Part shown: piece after piece, positions 44,259-56,379 of the stretch | Position numbering within the stretch: the first letter of the stretch is position 1 | Layout: every line of letters begins with the position of its first letter | From: Prorocentrum cordatum | Lineage: Eukaryota; Sar; Dinophyceae; Prorocentrales; Prorocentraceae | Length of the DNA: 64,000 bases | Direction of reading: 5' to 3' | Assembly: GCA_963575745.1 (NCBI GenBank) | Contig: CAUYUJ010003036.1 | Location: forward strand, 40,001 to 104,000 | The notes under the pieces: generated by a model | Databases searched by the model: none | Told to the model about the DNA's origin: nothing | The model's input: the letters and a program-made list of their open reading frames with translations, nothing else | Translations under genes and position numbers: made by a program

Positions 44259-44429
44259 AGGGGTCTTGAAGAAGGAACCCTCGTTGGGGAGGTGCTCGTG
44301 TTCCTTGATCGTTTCACAGCTTGCCTCAGGTTGCCCCCAGGTTTTCGATGGGGGATCGAAGTTTAATGTTTATGAGAAAGGAGGGGTTTTGTTCCTTATT
44401 CAGGGTTCCTTAGGTCAACGCCCCGACTG
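44259..44429 (-). mobile_element. Tc1/mariner-type MITE, copy 3 (inverted, one end decayed)
   Basis: Read on the minus strand it starts cagtcggggcgttgacctaa and contains gaataaggaac, aaacttcgat, ggcaacctg, ctgtgaaac and gggttccttcttc in the same order as copy 2. The second end is degraded. TA at 44430-44431 flanks the good end. Copies 2 and 3 form an inverted pair 95 bases apart. Confidence 0.75.
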
Positions 44430-45119
44430 TAGGGGGAGAGGCAAAGTTCCTCCCCCAAGGCAACGAGGAGGTTGGAAAAGCTAACTGCCTAAACCGTCTG
44501 CGCTGGTGGGATTCTCCGCTGCCCCTCGCTCAGGGCGTGCACATGGCCCCCCTTCCAGCCCCTATGTGTCCGTTTGCTCCTTGATATCCTCGCCGCAGAT
44601 GACGACATCCCAATCCTGATTAGCCAGGACTTCGCGATCGTCGCAACTGTTTCTGTTGGGACCGGCCGCGCTGTGCCATGCCTTTCGCGTGAGTCCACCG
44701 CGCTTGTGTCATTGCTCTTCACCCTCGTCCGACTGCTGACCAATCCCGGCGGATCGTTCGTTTCTTTCAACCGCCGTGTAATGATTCGGCTCCCATGTGA
44801 ACGAGGGAAACTAAATTGAGAGGCGCGCCATACATGCACTCGACCGCGCAATTTCCAAAGCAAGGAAGGCGGCCACAGCCATCCGTGTTTTGCAATGTTA
44901 GCAGAATTCATGTTCGACGAACGTGAGCATTGCACGTCACGTTGCTTTCACATATGTGTTGCGTTTCCTCGTCGGCGCGTCAACCCCAGCTCGTCCGACA
45001 GTGTTAATGGCGTCGCCAATTTGCGCAGGGATGGCGTATTTTCTTGCCCCGTTGTTTGGGGCCCAGTACATTGCCGTGACAAAAGTACTATGCGGTCTTC
45101 ATTCAACATGACTCAAGAC
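44430..45119. other. Spacer with unsupported short frames
   Basis: Two overlapping frames on opposite strands (near 44574-44819 and 44489-44935) have mixed composition but no motif. Not called as genes. Confidence 0.4.
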
Positions 45120-45290
45120 TGGCGGAGTAAACGGAGTGGGCGGAGTAGAAATTACTCCGCGTGGACATGCATCCCGTCCCATTTTTCATATAGGAATGGG
45201 CGGAGTAATTTCCGATCCTGTTTTGAGATAACAATGTTATTAATTAGAGGTAGACGAATCACTCCGCGGGATCGCGGAGGACGCATGTCA
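45120..45290. repeat. Cluster of GCGGAGTA motifs with hairpin
   Basis: The word ggcggagta occurs near 45121, 45139 and 45194. At about 45141-45161, gcggagta and tactccgc flank gaaat, forming a perfect 8-bp stem. A further inverted word actccgcgg lies near 45260. Confidence 0.65.
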
Positions 45291-45690
45291 ATGTTAGGAA
45301 TCTTCAGAGGGATGGGAGATTCCAACATATCATAAAACCGCATAATATTTTGTCACGGCGGTGTAGTTCTGTGGACGTCGAACGAAGAGAAGTGCCACTG
45401 CTGTCCAGGAGCGCTTTGTTGGCACAGGCACACTACCAGCACGCCTAGCGTGGAGCAAAATAAAGCTCTGCGACTGGCGCGTGTCCATTCAAACTGATTG
45501 GTAGATATTTGTAGATGTGGCCTTCGGCCCATCCCGGTACCACTGAGGAGGAGGCACCACTGAGGTGGAGGCATGTTATCACACAATTTGTCTGCCTCGC
45601 TTGGATGCCATGCTGGCATGCCGTGCTGGTTGTCGTTGCTGGTCAGGTCTGCCCTGCTGGTCTGCTTGCGGCACGTGCAGGGTCCTCCCA
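45291..45690. other. Spacer
   Basis: No gene or clear repeat. Confidence 0.5.
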
Positions 45691-46050
45691 GAGGCTCTCG
45701 GGGGCGTCCTCTTGGGACCTCTGGAGGGGTCTCTTTGGGGGTCTTCGGGGGGTCTCTTGGGGGGCCGTGTTCCCAACCGTGTTCCTGGGGCCCGTTCGGT
45801 TCCCTCTTCTGGGCCCCCTCTTGCGGCGGCGTTTGGGATTCTTGGGGCAACTCTTTTGGGACCCCCGGGGCCGTCTTGGAGCCATCTTGGAGGTCTCTCG
45901 GGCCGTCGTGGGTGCTTCTGGAAAAGAACAAGCGATACTGCTTCACATGCTTCCGGGTTTGGGGACGGTCTGTATGTTTTCGAGCTCATTCTGGGGCCTC
46001 CAGGTCGGCTCAAGACACTCCTAAGGGGGTCCCACAGGGGCCCCTGGGAC
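45691..46050. repeat. CTTGG-type degenerate repeats
   Basis: Units such as ggcgtcctcttgggacctct and gccatcttggaggtctct, G/T strand on plus. Confidence 0.6.
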
Positions 46051-46398
46051 GATCTCGGCGCATGTGTGAGGCTTGGAGTCCCAACCACGATTCCAAGGCC
46101 TTGGGAACAGGCACCAGGAGAGCCCAGGAACGCCTAGGAATCGGGGATCGGGGGCCTTTTCAGAGAGTTCCAACCCTTGGAATTCAATGCTGAGGATTAC
46201 GCTACGCGGGACCTGGGTCCACTCCACTGCGCACGGTGGAGAATTTAGGCAAGCAGCTAGCGGTGCCAGTCAACAGCAAACAAGTAGCGTGACGAGGGAC
46301 CCAACCCCTAGCAGCTTCATATCACATGTAGCGTTGGTGACGGACCTCTGTGCGCACTGCACGTATGAAGGATCAGCAGCAGGATGAGGAAGGCTTGG
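46051..46398. other. Spacer
   Basis: Mixed sequence with short palindromic words (ccacaggggcccctgg near 46030). No gene. Confidence 0.45.
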
Positions 46399-46515
46399 TG
46401 GGAGAGGAGGGGAAGAGGAGGAGGAGGAGGAGGAAGAGGAGGAGGAGGAGGAGGACGAGGACGAGGACGAGGACGGGGACGAGGACGAGGACGATGAGGA
46501 AGAAGAGGGAGAGGG
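46399..46515. repeat. (GGA)n and (GAC)n array
   Basis: Gga triplets followed by gaggac and ggacga units. Confidence 0.9.
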
Positions 46516-46619
46516 AGGATAGTGGAAAGAGCCCGTGGAACTGTTGGAGGCCTGGGCCTACAGGCTCCAGAGTCACACCACAGAAGAGGATCGACCAGCA
46601 GAAGTGTACCAATCTGCGG

Positions 46620-47815
46620 CGAGCACCCCCTTATTATGCTGGCCTGGCAGACCTCAAAAATGGCGACGGCGTCGCAGATCGCAGCTTTCCAGAGAAGGCG
46701 GAGTCCTAGCTTGAATCTGCGGCGAGTACGCATTATGCTGGCCCCCCAGCAGCCCTCGAACGTGGCGACAGTTTCACAGATCGCAGCCCCCCTTAGATGG
46801 CGGGGTCTAGTCTAAGTCTGCGGCGAATGCCCACTATGCTCCCCAGCAGCCTTAGCAAGTGGTGACAGTTTCGCAGATCGCAGCTCCCCAGGGATGGCAA
46901 GGTCTGATCTGAGTCCGCGGCGAGTGCCCACTATGCTGCCCCAGCAGCCTTCGAACGTGGCAGCAGTTTCGCAGGATCGCAGCCCCCACACGGATGGCGA
47001 GGTCTAATTTGAATCTGCCGCGAATGCCCTTTATGTTGCCCCCCCCCCCCGCAGCCCCCGAACGTGGCGACAGTTTCAAAGATCGCAGCCCCCCAGGGAT
47101 GGCGAGGTCAATTCTCAATCTGCGGCGAGTACCCCCTTTGGTGGCCCCCCCCCCGCAGCCTTCGAAAGCGGCGACAGCTTCACAGATCGCAGCCTTCCAG
47201 GGATGGCAGAGTTTTATCTGAGTCTGCAGCGAGTACCCACTATGCTGCGCCCCCCAGCGGCCCTTGAAAGTGGCGACAATTTCGCAGATCGCCCCCCCCC
47301 AGGGATGGCGAGGTCAAATCTCAATCTGCGGCGAGTACGTCCCATGCTGGCCACCCCCGCAGTGGCGACGGCTTCGCAGATCGCAGCCTTCCAGAGATGG
47401 CGGAGGCTAACCTGGATCTGTGGCGAGTGTCCACTGTGCTACCCCCTCCAGCAGACCTCGAATGTGGCGACAGTTTCACAGAACGCAGCCCCCCAGGGAT
47501 GGCGAGGCCTAATCCGAATCTGCAATCTGCGGCGAGTGCCCACTATGTTGCACCCCCCCGAGCAGCCCTCGAAAGGGGCGACAATTTCGCAGATCGCGGC
47601 GCCCCAGGGATGGCGAGGTGTAATCTGAGTCTGCGGCGAGTGCCCACTGTATTGGCTCCCCAGCAGCCTTCGACAGTGACGACAGTGTCGCAGATCTCAG
47701 CGCCCTACGGATGGCGAGATCTAATCTGAGTCTTCGGCGAGCACCCACTATGAGGCCTCCAAGCAGCCCTCGAAAGTGGCGACAGTTTCGCATATCGCAT
47801 CGCCCCAGACGCCTC
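46620..47815 (-). repeat. 102-bp satellite family, second array in inverted orientation
   Basis: About 12 diverged monomers of ~100 bp. On the plus strand each contains gcgacagtttcgcagatcgc, agccccccagggatggcgag and tctgcggcgagtgcccacta, the reverse complement of the array at 36598-38550. Divergence between copies is much higher than in the first array. Confidence 0.9.
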
Positions 47816-47915
47816 CCAGGTAAAAGGCAGGACAGCGCACCAGCAACGAGAGAAGAGGAGCAGCGGAGATAAGAGGAGGGAGGAGAGGAGGAGGGGTGCG
47901 GGAGGACGGAGACCA

Positions 47916-47960
47916 CAGTGCTCTATTCAAAACGAGTGCCCAACGTAGGAGGGTTGGGAA
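47916..47960 (-). repeat. Conserved box preceding the 102-bp satellite (copy 2, inverted)
   Basis: Its reverse complement contains aaccctcctacgttgggcac and tcgttttgaatagagcac, matching 36464-36510. Relative to the satellite orientation it lies on the same side as in the first locus, so box plus array behaves as one unit. Confidence 0.75.
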
Positions 47961-48640
47961 AAAGGATTGTGAGTTTGAGGAGGGGGGGCATGGAGGAGGG
48001 GAGGAGGAGGAGGGCAGGGGGCAAGGAGCAAGCAGGTGACAAGGACAACCAAGGTGATGACCACCCCAGGCAGGACGGGGGCAGACGACAGAAAATTCGA
48101 CGACACGAGAATGCTGCGGTGCCCCTGTGCCAACTGTTGCTGGAAGGGGAGGTGGGCAGTTGCAATTCCTTCACAAGGGTGAATGCCAGCGCCGAGTAAC
48201 ATCAAATCTACGTGGTTTTTTTTAAAGCCACGTGTGGACACTCTGGACGGGCTCGTGAACAGCCGAGCAGACGACCGGATCAGCCAGGCAGGTAACACCA
48301 AGACCAGGATCAATTTTAGATTTCGTTTGGCGCATTTGGCCCAACCGCTGTCACAAGTGAACAGAGGCGCATGTAAAGTATTTGTCCGTGCGTGGGTCAG
48401 AGTTGACCGTCGGCCAGCCGCTGTAAAGCAGCTCGCACGCACACACATATCATAGGTTCCCGGAAGTGGAGGCTAGTGCCCCCCGCCCTCCCTGCTCTCG
48501 ACACTATTGAGGCTCAGCGGAGCGACCAGCTGGGACATCTCCTCACCACCGCACTTGCCAGTCGACCAGCACCGCTTTACTGCATAGACTCGCACACTGA
48601 TTAGTCTTGCGTGGGATATCACACAGGCATGTCGTGAGCA
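47961..48640. other. Spacer; short G/A-rich part
   Basis: A G/A-rich stretch to about 48040, then mixed sequence without supported gene. Confidence 0.45.
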
Positions 48641-49090
48641 GCTTAAGAGAAGAAGTTGGAGGAGGAACGGAAGGAGGAGGAGGAGGGGAAATAGAAACGA
48701 GAAACGGGAGGAGCAGGAGGAGGAGGAGGAGGAGGAGGAGGAGGAGGAGGAGGGGAAGAAGGAGAAAGAGCGGAAGCAGGAGGACGAAGTGGAGGTGGAG
48801 AGGGATTGGAGAGCGAGAGGGGCAGGGGAGGGCCGGGCGCGCGCTCCAGGACGCCCGCCCAGAATTTCCGGTGCCTGCTGGACTCCGGCAGCGCAGACTT
48901 GTGGCGCCCGCGCGCCCCGACGACGGGGCGGGCGGGCAGGGGGTGGGGAAGCGGAAGGGGGGCGGGGGGGCAGGGGGGGCGAGGGGAGCGAGGAGGGGGG
49001 GGGAGAGGGAGGGGGGCTGGAAGAAGGGGGAGGGCGGAAGGGAGAAGGCGGGGGGGGGATCCACGCCCTGCAGGGGAGGGGGGGGGATAC
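48641..49090. repeat. (GGA)n array followed by G-rich low complexity
   Basis: Gga triplets at about 48650-48770, then G-runs and ggcgggg-type words to 49090. Confidence 0.85.
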
Positions 49091-49329
49091 TGTCCCCTTG
49101 GGAGCCTGCTTGAGTTCTCCGGGCCATCTTGAGGTCGTGCAGCCGACTTGGGGCAGTTTTGGGATGAGCGTTGGACGGTCTCGGAGCTGTAGGCAAGAGC
49201 GGCTGTGGATAATGGGAACAAGCGACGATGAACAATGCCCTCCCCCCCTCTCCCTAGGCCCCAGGGGGCTCAAAATAATTGAGATGGGCAGACGAATAAA
49301 ATCCAGCCGCCAGAACTGATTTTTTCATC

Positions 49330-49509
49330 ATCTGCCCCCCCGGCAACTTTTCTGCCGTCGCCGTCTTCATCGTCGCCGTCGTCGACAACAGAGGGCCTAC
49401 GCAGCACCCCCCCACCCCCCAATGGCATCCGAAGTGCGTCGTCGTCATCGTCGCCGTCATTGTCCGGTCGTCCGTCGTCGTCGTCCTCGTCCTCATCTTC
49501 GTCCTCGCA

Positions 49510-49556
<47 letters not shown>

Positions 49557-49935
49557 TGTTGTTGTCGTCGACTACACCGGGCCTGCGCAGCACCCCCCCA
49601 CCATAGGGCATCCACAGTGCGTCGTCGTCGCCGTCGTCGTCCGTCGTCCTCGTCCTCGTCCTCGTCCTCATCCTCGTCGTCGTCGTAGTTGTCGTCGTCG
49701 TCGTTGTCGCCGTCTTCGTCGTCCTCCTTCTGGTCGGCGCAGTCGTCCGTCGTCGTCCTCGTACTCATCCTCGTGCTCGTCGTCGTTGCGTCGTCTTCGG
49801 CGTCCGCCATCCTCGTCCTCGTTATCATCCTCTTCCTCGTCGTCCTCGCCCTCGTCGTCGTCGTTGTTCTCGTCGTCGTCGTCGTCGCCCTCCTTCTGGT
49901 CGTCGCGGTCGTCCTCGCGGACGGCCGCGGCGACG
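49330..49935. repeat. (TCG)n/(GTC)n array with ~180-bp duplication
   Basis: Tcgtcg and gtccgtcgtc units. A segment with gcctacgcagcacccccc and gcatccgaagtgcgtcgtcg near 49395-49445 recurs near 49576-49630 as gcctgcgcagcacccccc and gcatccacagtgcgtcgtcg. Confidence 0.9.
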
Positions 49936-49942
49936 TAGCAGC

Positions 49943-50113
49943 ACGAGGAGGAGGAGGAGGAGCAGGAGGAGGAGGAGGAGGAGGAGAATGAGCAGGAGGA
50001 GGAGGAGGAGGAGGAAGAGGAGGAGGAGGAGGAGGAGGAGGAGGGGGAGGAGGAGGAGGAGGAGGAGAATGAAGAGGAGGAGGAGGGGAATGTGGAGGCG
50101 GAGGAGGAGGATG
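49943..50113. repeat. (GGA)n array
   Basis: Nearly pure gga triplets with a few gaatgagc and gaatgaag interruptions. Confidence 0.9.
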
Positions 50114-51266
50114 TCAAAACATATTATGCTTCAAGGGTATGGTTCGCAAACTTTTGGCGGCCTCGTGGGCCCCCACCCCGGCCCCCAAACAGCCCGGGAT
50201 TGTCCGCCCTTCGTCAGCCTACTCCCTCTATTGCGGGAGAAGACAGGCCAGCGAAAGTATTGTTTAATCGTCCGCCTCAGATATTAACCGTTGGCTTCCG
50301 TTGCTTTGGACTTGCTGATGTGGCCGTTTGTACCATTCGGTGGGGATTAACACATGTTTGTTGTCCAACCCTGGGGCGATACGTTGCAAGGCGCCTTCGT
50401 ATCGTTCGCCTTTTGTTCCTCCTTCCCTCCCCCTCCTCCCGCTCCTCCCCTCCAGGCCATGGCGCAGGACGCATGGCTGCACGCATTTCCGCCCCGCCGC
50501 CGTGCTCCCGCAGCCGCCTTGCGCGGCCACAGGGTCGGCGAGAACCTGTTGCGGTGTCCTCCCCCCCATCCGCACTCCTCTCCGTCTGGCCGCCTCCCTC
50601 CTGGGTTTCACGCCTCCCGCATCTTCGCCTGCGCGTTTCAAGTGGCACGCTCAGGGAGTTCACGCTTGCTCTGTCGTGCTCCAGTGTCGCGGGAGGGAGA
50701 TAGGGGGGGGAACCTGGCTGTGGATAGCGACTGCTGCTGCTACCCAATGCCTCCGGGCCTGTGCTGGTACGAGCCTTCAGTCATCCTGCCAAAACTTGAA
50801 GTCAGAACGATGTTCAAATGATGTGCCAGAAGGGTTGCCAGGAACTTAGGAGGTACGAGCGTATTTCCTTTTGTTTGCATGCCGATCTGAGACATCGCGC
50901 TGTTTTTTGTTTGTTTGTAGAACGTCAGCATACCTGCACAGTAGAAACCAGTAGACGTCAGTTTTGAATTGTTGACGGCTTCGGACTGGGGGCCAACATG
51001 TTTGGATCTTTTAGGGGGTGAAATGCCCCGCTGCCTGCGACACCCCCTGCCGCCGTGCTTGTGCAACAGCGCAGCAGTAAGGATATTGGATATAGGAACA
51101 GCGCTATTCCGACGATTGTTCTGAACTGAGACGGGTCATGCATTTGACCTCGTCCTCGTCCGCGCGGTAGGGTGGAGGTCGAGTTCACGTCCCGCTGCAG
51201 TTGGGTAGTCGGTCCGAATTTAATTGAGGCGGGTCGTGAGTTTGACCTCCTCTTCGTCCGCGCGGA
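50114..51266. other. Spacer without supported gene
   Basis: Several short frames with Ser/Pro/Arg bias. No motif recognised. Segments gcggaagggagg and gcgcggtagggtgg with similar surroundings near 51160 and 51258 show a short imperfect duplication. Confidence 0.4.
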
Positions 51267-51269
51267 AGG

Positions 51270-51322
51270 GAGGAGGGAAAGGAGGAGGAGGAGGAGGAGG
51301 AGGAGGAGGAGGAGGAGGATTT
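51270..51322. repeat. (GGA)n short array
   Basis: Pure gga triplets. Confidence 0.9.
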
Positions 51323-51472
51323 TTTGGGTCAGCCCTCCATCCGGCCAGGGTGTGTGCAGCGGCGTGGCGGGCGCAGCGGCGGGGCACAGTGGAGCCCTGA
51401 ATAGGGCAAGGCGTGCCGAGGTCAGCAGTGGCGCGGGCTTTTTCTGGGTGGAGCCCACGATCCAGCTTCGTA

Positions 51473-51600
51473 GGGGGCCACATGCGAACCCTGCCCCTAC
51501 CCCCCACGATTTCTGAGGGGGAGGGACGATTTCTGAAGTGAACCCCACCCTCCCCCTGAGAAATCGTGGGGGGTAGGGGCAGTGTTCGCATGTGGCCCCC
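51473..51600. repeat. Long inverted repeat, 53-bp arms with 22-base loop
   Basis: Arms 51473-51525 and 51548-51600 pair with two mismatches. The outer end reads gggggccacatgcgaaccct. The word cttcgt flanks both sides (left 51466-51471, right 51603-51608), possibly a short target duplication. A related end sequence occurs at 63976-64000. Confidence 0.85.
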
Positions 51601-51662
51601 GACTTCGTCCACGGACTGCAGTGGCACGCGCGCTCGTTTGGCCTGCGAGGCTCGAGCCGAGG

Positions 51663-51757
51663 TGGCCAGCCTGGCACCAGACGTCATGTACTACCACGGC
51701 GCTGGCAGACGCACAGAACGGGGCCGTCGGATCAGTCTATGGCCACACAGCGGTGCC
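51663..51757 (+). repeat. ~95-bp direct repeat, copy 1
   Basis: Begins gccagcctggcaccagacgt and ends cacacagcggtgcc. Near-identical to 51918-52012, with about three differences. Confidence 0.9.
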
Positions 51758-51917
51758 GTTTTTAAGACATGCTCCGCGTGCGGACCACGTATTAAACATG
51801 CAGGGATTTGGTATTAAAAACAACGATGAGTTCATGCATAAATTTATTCATACATTAATCATGTATTAAACATCCTACATGTGTAAGCATCCTATGTATT
51901 AACAAATCTTCCCTGTA
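51758..51917. other. AT-rich insert between direct repeats
   Basis: 160 bases much richer in A and T than the surroundings (for example gtattaaaaacaacgatgag). Contains three tattaaacat/tattaac-type words. No ORF. Confidence 0.6.
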
Positions 51918-52012
51918 GCCAGCCTGGCACCAGACGTCATGTACTACCACGGCGCTGGCAGACGCACAGAAGGGAGCCGTCGGATCAGTCTATGACCACA
52001 CAGCGGTGCCCG
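51918..52012 (+). repeat. ~95-bp direct repeat, copy 2
   Basis: Second copy, offset 255 bases from the first. Sequence continues as a mixed region to about 52530 with no recognised gene. Confidence 0.9.
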
Positions 52013-52529
52013 AGCTCACGGAGGGGCCGCGGGCTGCACGCGGTGAAGAAGGGGAGCAGGATCCGCCCGCCAGCAGACGCAGCGAGTTGCCCCCTCCTGC
52101 CTCTCTAAAGCAAGCAACGCACGGCCAACAACTGCCCACCCAGTGCCACCTGTGGGGAGTGATCGACGCCTGCGGAAGCGCAGGCGGGGCAGCAATACGC
52201 TGGACGTGAGGAGGAGGAGGAAGAATAATGGTAATCGCGATCCAATAGGACGACGCGCCGAGTTCGCATCGGGACGGAGCGGAGCGGCCGGAAAAGACGA
52301 GAGAGCGCAATCGAACACAGGAACGTGCGGGACCCCAGAGCATTGAGAGCCCAGCCGACGCTTCACGGCAGTGACAGGAGGACCCTTGGGCGGAAATCCA
52401 GAATCGGCCAAGCCGAAGTCCCAGATCCGAAACATTACGAATTTCAATATGGAGTGAGCTCAGCAGCTCAAGATATGGAAAGCAGCCCGGGCCACTGGAC
52501 AGTGTCGTCTGTGACGTGGAGCTGGCGAA

Positions 52530-53645
<1,116 letters not shown>

Positions 53646-53779
53646 CTAAATGGCCATCGATGTCGCGAGGAGCCCGTCTTTGACTCCAGCGCACGACCGC
53701 TTCGACTTGGATCGCTCTTCCGAGCCTCCCTGGTCCTCCGGAGGTCGGTTGCCCGCGGAAGCGACGTCTTTGGGCGGGG

Positions 53780-54365
53780 CCAGAAACGCCCTCATGGGAC
53801 ACATCTCACGCTGAAGCTTCTTGAGGCCCTTGCGGTTTCGAGCGAAGCGAGGGCAGTGGCGACACCGCCATCCCGATGACGCGATGACTCGCGCGTGAAA
53901 CTTTTCACTCACCACCGCAGGGACACCACCCTGCTGGTGCTGGCGCTGCCGCCCGCGCTGGCACAGCGCGCTTGCGCGTCCTGCAGCACGGTGCCGCGGC
54001 CGCCTGCCCACGGCGGGCACCCTGTCGCGCAGGGCATCGGGCTCCGCCTGCACGCTCCCCATCCAGTCGGCGACCTGCCGCACGGCCTTGAGCAGCTTCT
54101 TGTGCTCGTTGTAGGCTTCCTCGGGGAAGCCGTGGAGCTTGGTGCCCTTCTTGGCGTCGACGACGGCGAAGTCGTTGCCTAACTTGTCTATGCTGGCGCC
54201 TGCCCCGATGTACGTCTGGTGGCCCTCGACCCACGTGACCCTCAGCTGATCGGACAGGCCGCCCAAGTTGTCGATGGCGTGCCAGGCTGGTGCCAGAGGT
54301 CCACGTTGTCCCGCCTGGCGTGGGTGTAGTGCGCCCTGCCGTAGGCGAACGACTCCACGATGCCA
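53780..54365 (-). pseudogene. LINE RNase H C-terminal half and zinc finger
   Basis: One frame gives GIVESFAYGRAHYTHARRDN and DLWHQ. After a frameshift near 54285 the next gives HAIDNLGGLSDQLRVTWVEG (with WVEGH) and LGNDFAVVDAKKGTKLHGF. The last block should have Asp after GNxxA and has Val instead. A finger WRCRHCPRFARNRKGLKKLQ ... EMC follows at about 53795-53870. Confidence 0.7.
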
Positions 54366-54488
54366 CGAGGAGGAGGAGGAGGAGGAGGAGGAGGAGGAGG
54401 AGGAGGAGGAGGAGGAGGAGGAGGAGGAGGAGGAGGGGGGGGGAGGAGGAGGAAGGGGAAGAGGAGGAGGAGGAGGAGGAGGACGAGA
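54366..54488. repeat. (GGA)n array
   Basis: Gga triplets with a G-run near 54437. It abuts the truncated RNase H fragment. Confidence 0.9.
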
Positions 54489-54509
54489 AAATGAAGACAA
54501 GGAGGAAGA

Positions 54510-54740
54510 GGCCTCTTGGGGTCTCCCTGTTGGCCTCTTGGGAGCCTGCTGGGGGCCCTCTCGGGGGTTTCTTGGGGCCTCTTGGGCCGTCTCAGCGGGC
54601 TTTTGGCCCGTCGGGCGCTTTTCGGATGTCTTTTGATTGGGCCTCTCTGGGCCGTCTTGGTACCTTCTTGGAGCGCTTTGGCGCCGTCTTGGGGCCCTCT
54701 TGGGGGGTTCTTGGCCGATCTTGGAGTCCTCTCCGGTCGA
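54510..54740. repeat. CTTGG-type degenerate repeats
   Basis: Units like ggcctcttgggagcctgc and gccgtcttggtaccttc, G/T strand on plus. Confidence 0.65.
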
Positions 54741-55214
54741 ACTAAGGCCCTTCGGGGGGGCGCACGGGCTGGTTTGGAACTGTGTGGGAACGAACCATCA
54801 AGCGCAATTTGGAAGTGTTCCTCCTCGCCGTCCCTCTGCGTGCTCAAGCTCTTTTCCTGTCCCCTCCTGGCCCTTCTCCTTCTCGCCCCGGCCGAGGCCC
54901 TCCTGCTCCCCGTTCGCTTCCTCCCCCGCCCCCTCCTGCAAGGGCGCGCGGGCCGATCTTTTGTTGGCGCCGTCGCCGCCCCGGCGGCGGGGGCGCACCT
55001 CCGATGTCCGCCCCGCGGGCCAGGCCGTTGGGGCAACCGCTCGCGCCGCGTGGGCGCGGGCGCAAGCCGTTGGGACACCCCCGCGGGCTTCGAGCGGGGC
55101 GCCGCCGTGCCGAGGCCGGGGGGCAGCACGGACCCCGGCTCCGCCGCCAGCTGCTCCGCCTCGGCCCTGGAGCTCCCCTCTTTTTCGACGGGCTGGAGCG
55201 CCTCCCACTCGGGC

Positions 55215-55631
55215 GCCGGCGGCTATCGCTCCAAGAACTTCCATGGGCGGCCGCAGGATCAGCCTGATATCCGCACGCGCGTGGCGCGGGAGAGCACGAC
55301 GTAGGATTGGATACCACTGGTCGTCCGACGTGCCCGTGCGACCAGCGTCTTCGCCCCTGGCGCAGTCGGAGGCGACGCCCTCGCGCAGCGTTTGGCCCTG
55401 CGACGGCGCAGACGTGAAGCATGACGCGCGCGTCGGGGTGAGCCCCGGCCGGCGCACGGCATGCGGCCCCGAGCTCTTCCGCGTGAGCTCCTGCTCGCTG
55501 GGCTTGAACATGGGCAAGTTCTGCTCCCGCACCCGGGGATGGCCGTCGTCGTCAACGCCTGCGGCACCTTGTAGTGGCAGCTCGGCAACCTCATGGTAGA
55601 CCAGGGGGTGCTGGAAACTATGCGCCTGCAT
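55215..55631 (-). CDS. Uncharacterised coding-like stretch (minus strand, probably partial)
   Basis: From 55631 the frame reads SFQHPLVYHEVAELPLQ, EQNLPMFKPSEQELTRKSS, REGVASDCARGEDAGRTG and DDQWYPILRRALPRHARADI before turning Ala/Gly/Arg-rich below about 55215. The first ~135 residues have balanced composition and look like a protein. I do not recognise a family. No upstream partner exon is seen. It may be an element fragment. Confidence 0.35.
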
Positions 55632-55699
55632 CCAGATTCCCTTGGTAGGAAGCGGGGGCGAAAGAACTGCCCCGGCGCGCGTTCCTCGCGCCGGAGGCT

Positions 55700-56215
55700 T
55701 ACAGGGAAAAGGCTCCCGTTCGGGACTTCCTCGCCGTTCGCTCGCATACGAGGCCCCCGTCGAGACACACTAACGATTTGCTCCTTGTGGTGCTGAGGAG
55801 CTACGCCAACTACAATATGCCGACGATCGCCTGGGATTCGCAACGCGTGTCGAAAACCCCGTAGGAACATATTTCCTCACCATTCACTCACGCACGAGGC
55901 CTCACCTCGAGACATCCTCAGTACTATTTGCCCATTTGGGTTGTTCACGTGTTGTACCTGCTATAGTCTATAGTTGTCCGACGATCGCCTCGGAGTACAA
56001 ACATAAAAAGGGGCCCCATGGGTGGCTCCCGGTCGAAATTTCCTCGCAGCTCGGTCCTCACGATTTGACCCCGTGGGTGTCCAATCGTTTTGCCTGTTGC
56101 AGCGTGCCGAATGCCGTTTCGGATTGTTCGCGTGAGGCGAGGGCCCCATGGGGAGTGGTCTCCCTCTCGAAACTTCCTCGCTAGTCGCGCACAAACTAGG
56201 TGTCCGTTCGAGAGA
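55700..56215. repeat. ~158-bp degenerate tandem repeat
   Basis: The words cgacgatcgcct (55821 and 55979), ttcctcgc/ttcctcac and cgaggcc recur. One copy contains ctcgagacatcctcag near 55910, like the 32-bp satellite core. Confidence 0.6.
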
Positions 56216-56379
56216 TCTTCAGTCTGAGTATGTCAGTGAGTGTGTGTGTGGGTGTGTGAACGTGCGCGATGACGATGATGCCGATGGTTGGCGATGATGG
56301 TCATAATGATGTGCGGGTGTGTTATGCTGGTTCCTGCGCGGGGTGTCTGGAACAAAGAGCCAAATTAGGATGTGGGGGA

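Noticed and set aside
44489-44935. 148-codon minus-strand and 81-codon plus-strand frames
   Set aside because: Mixed composition, but no recognised motif, no homology I can name and overlapping each other.
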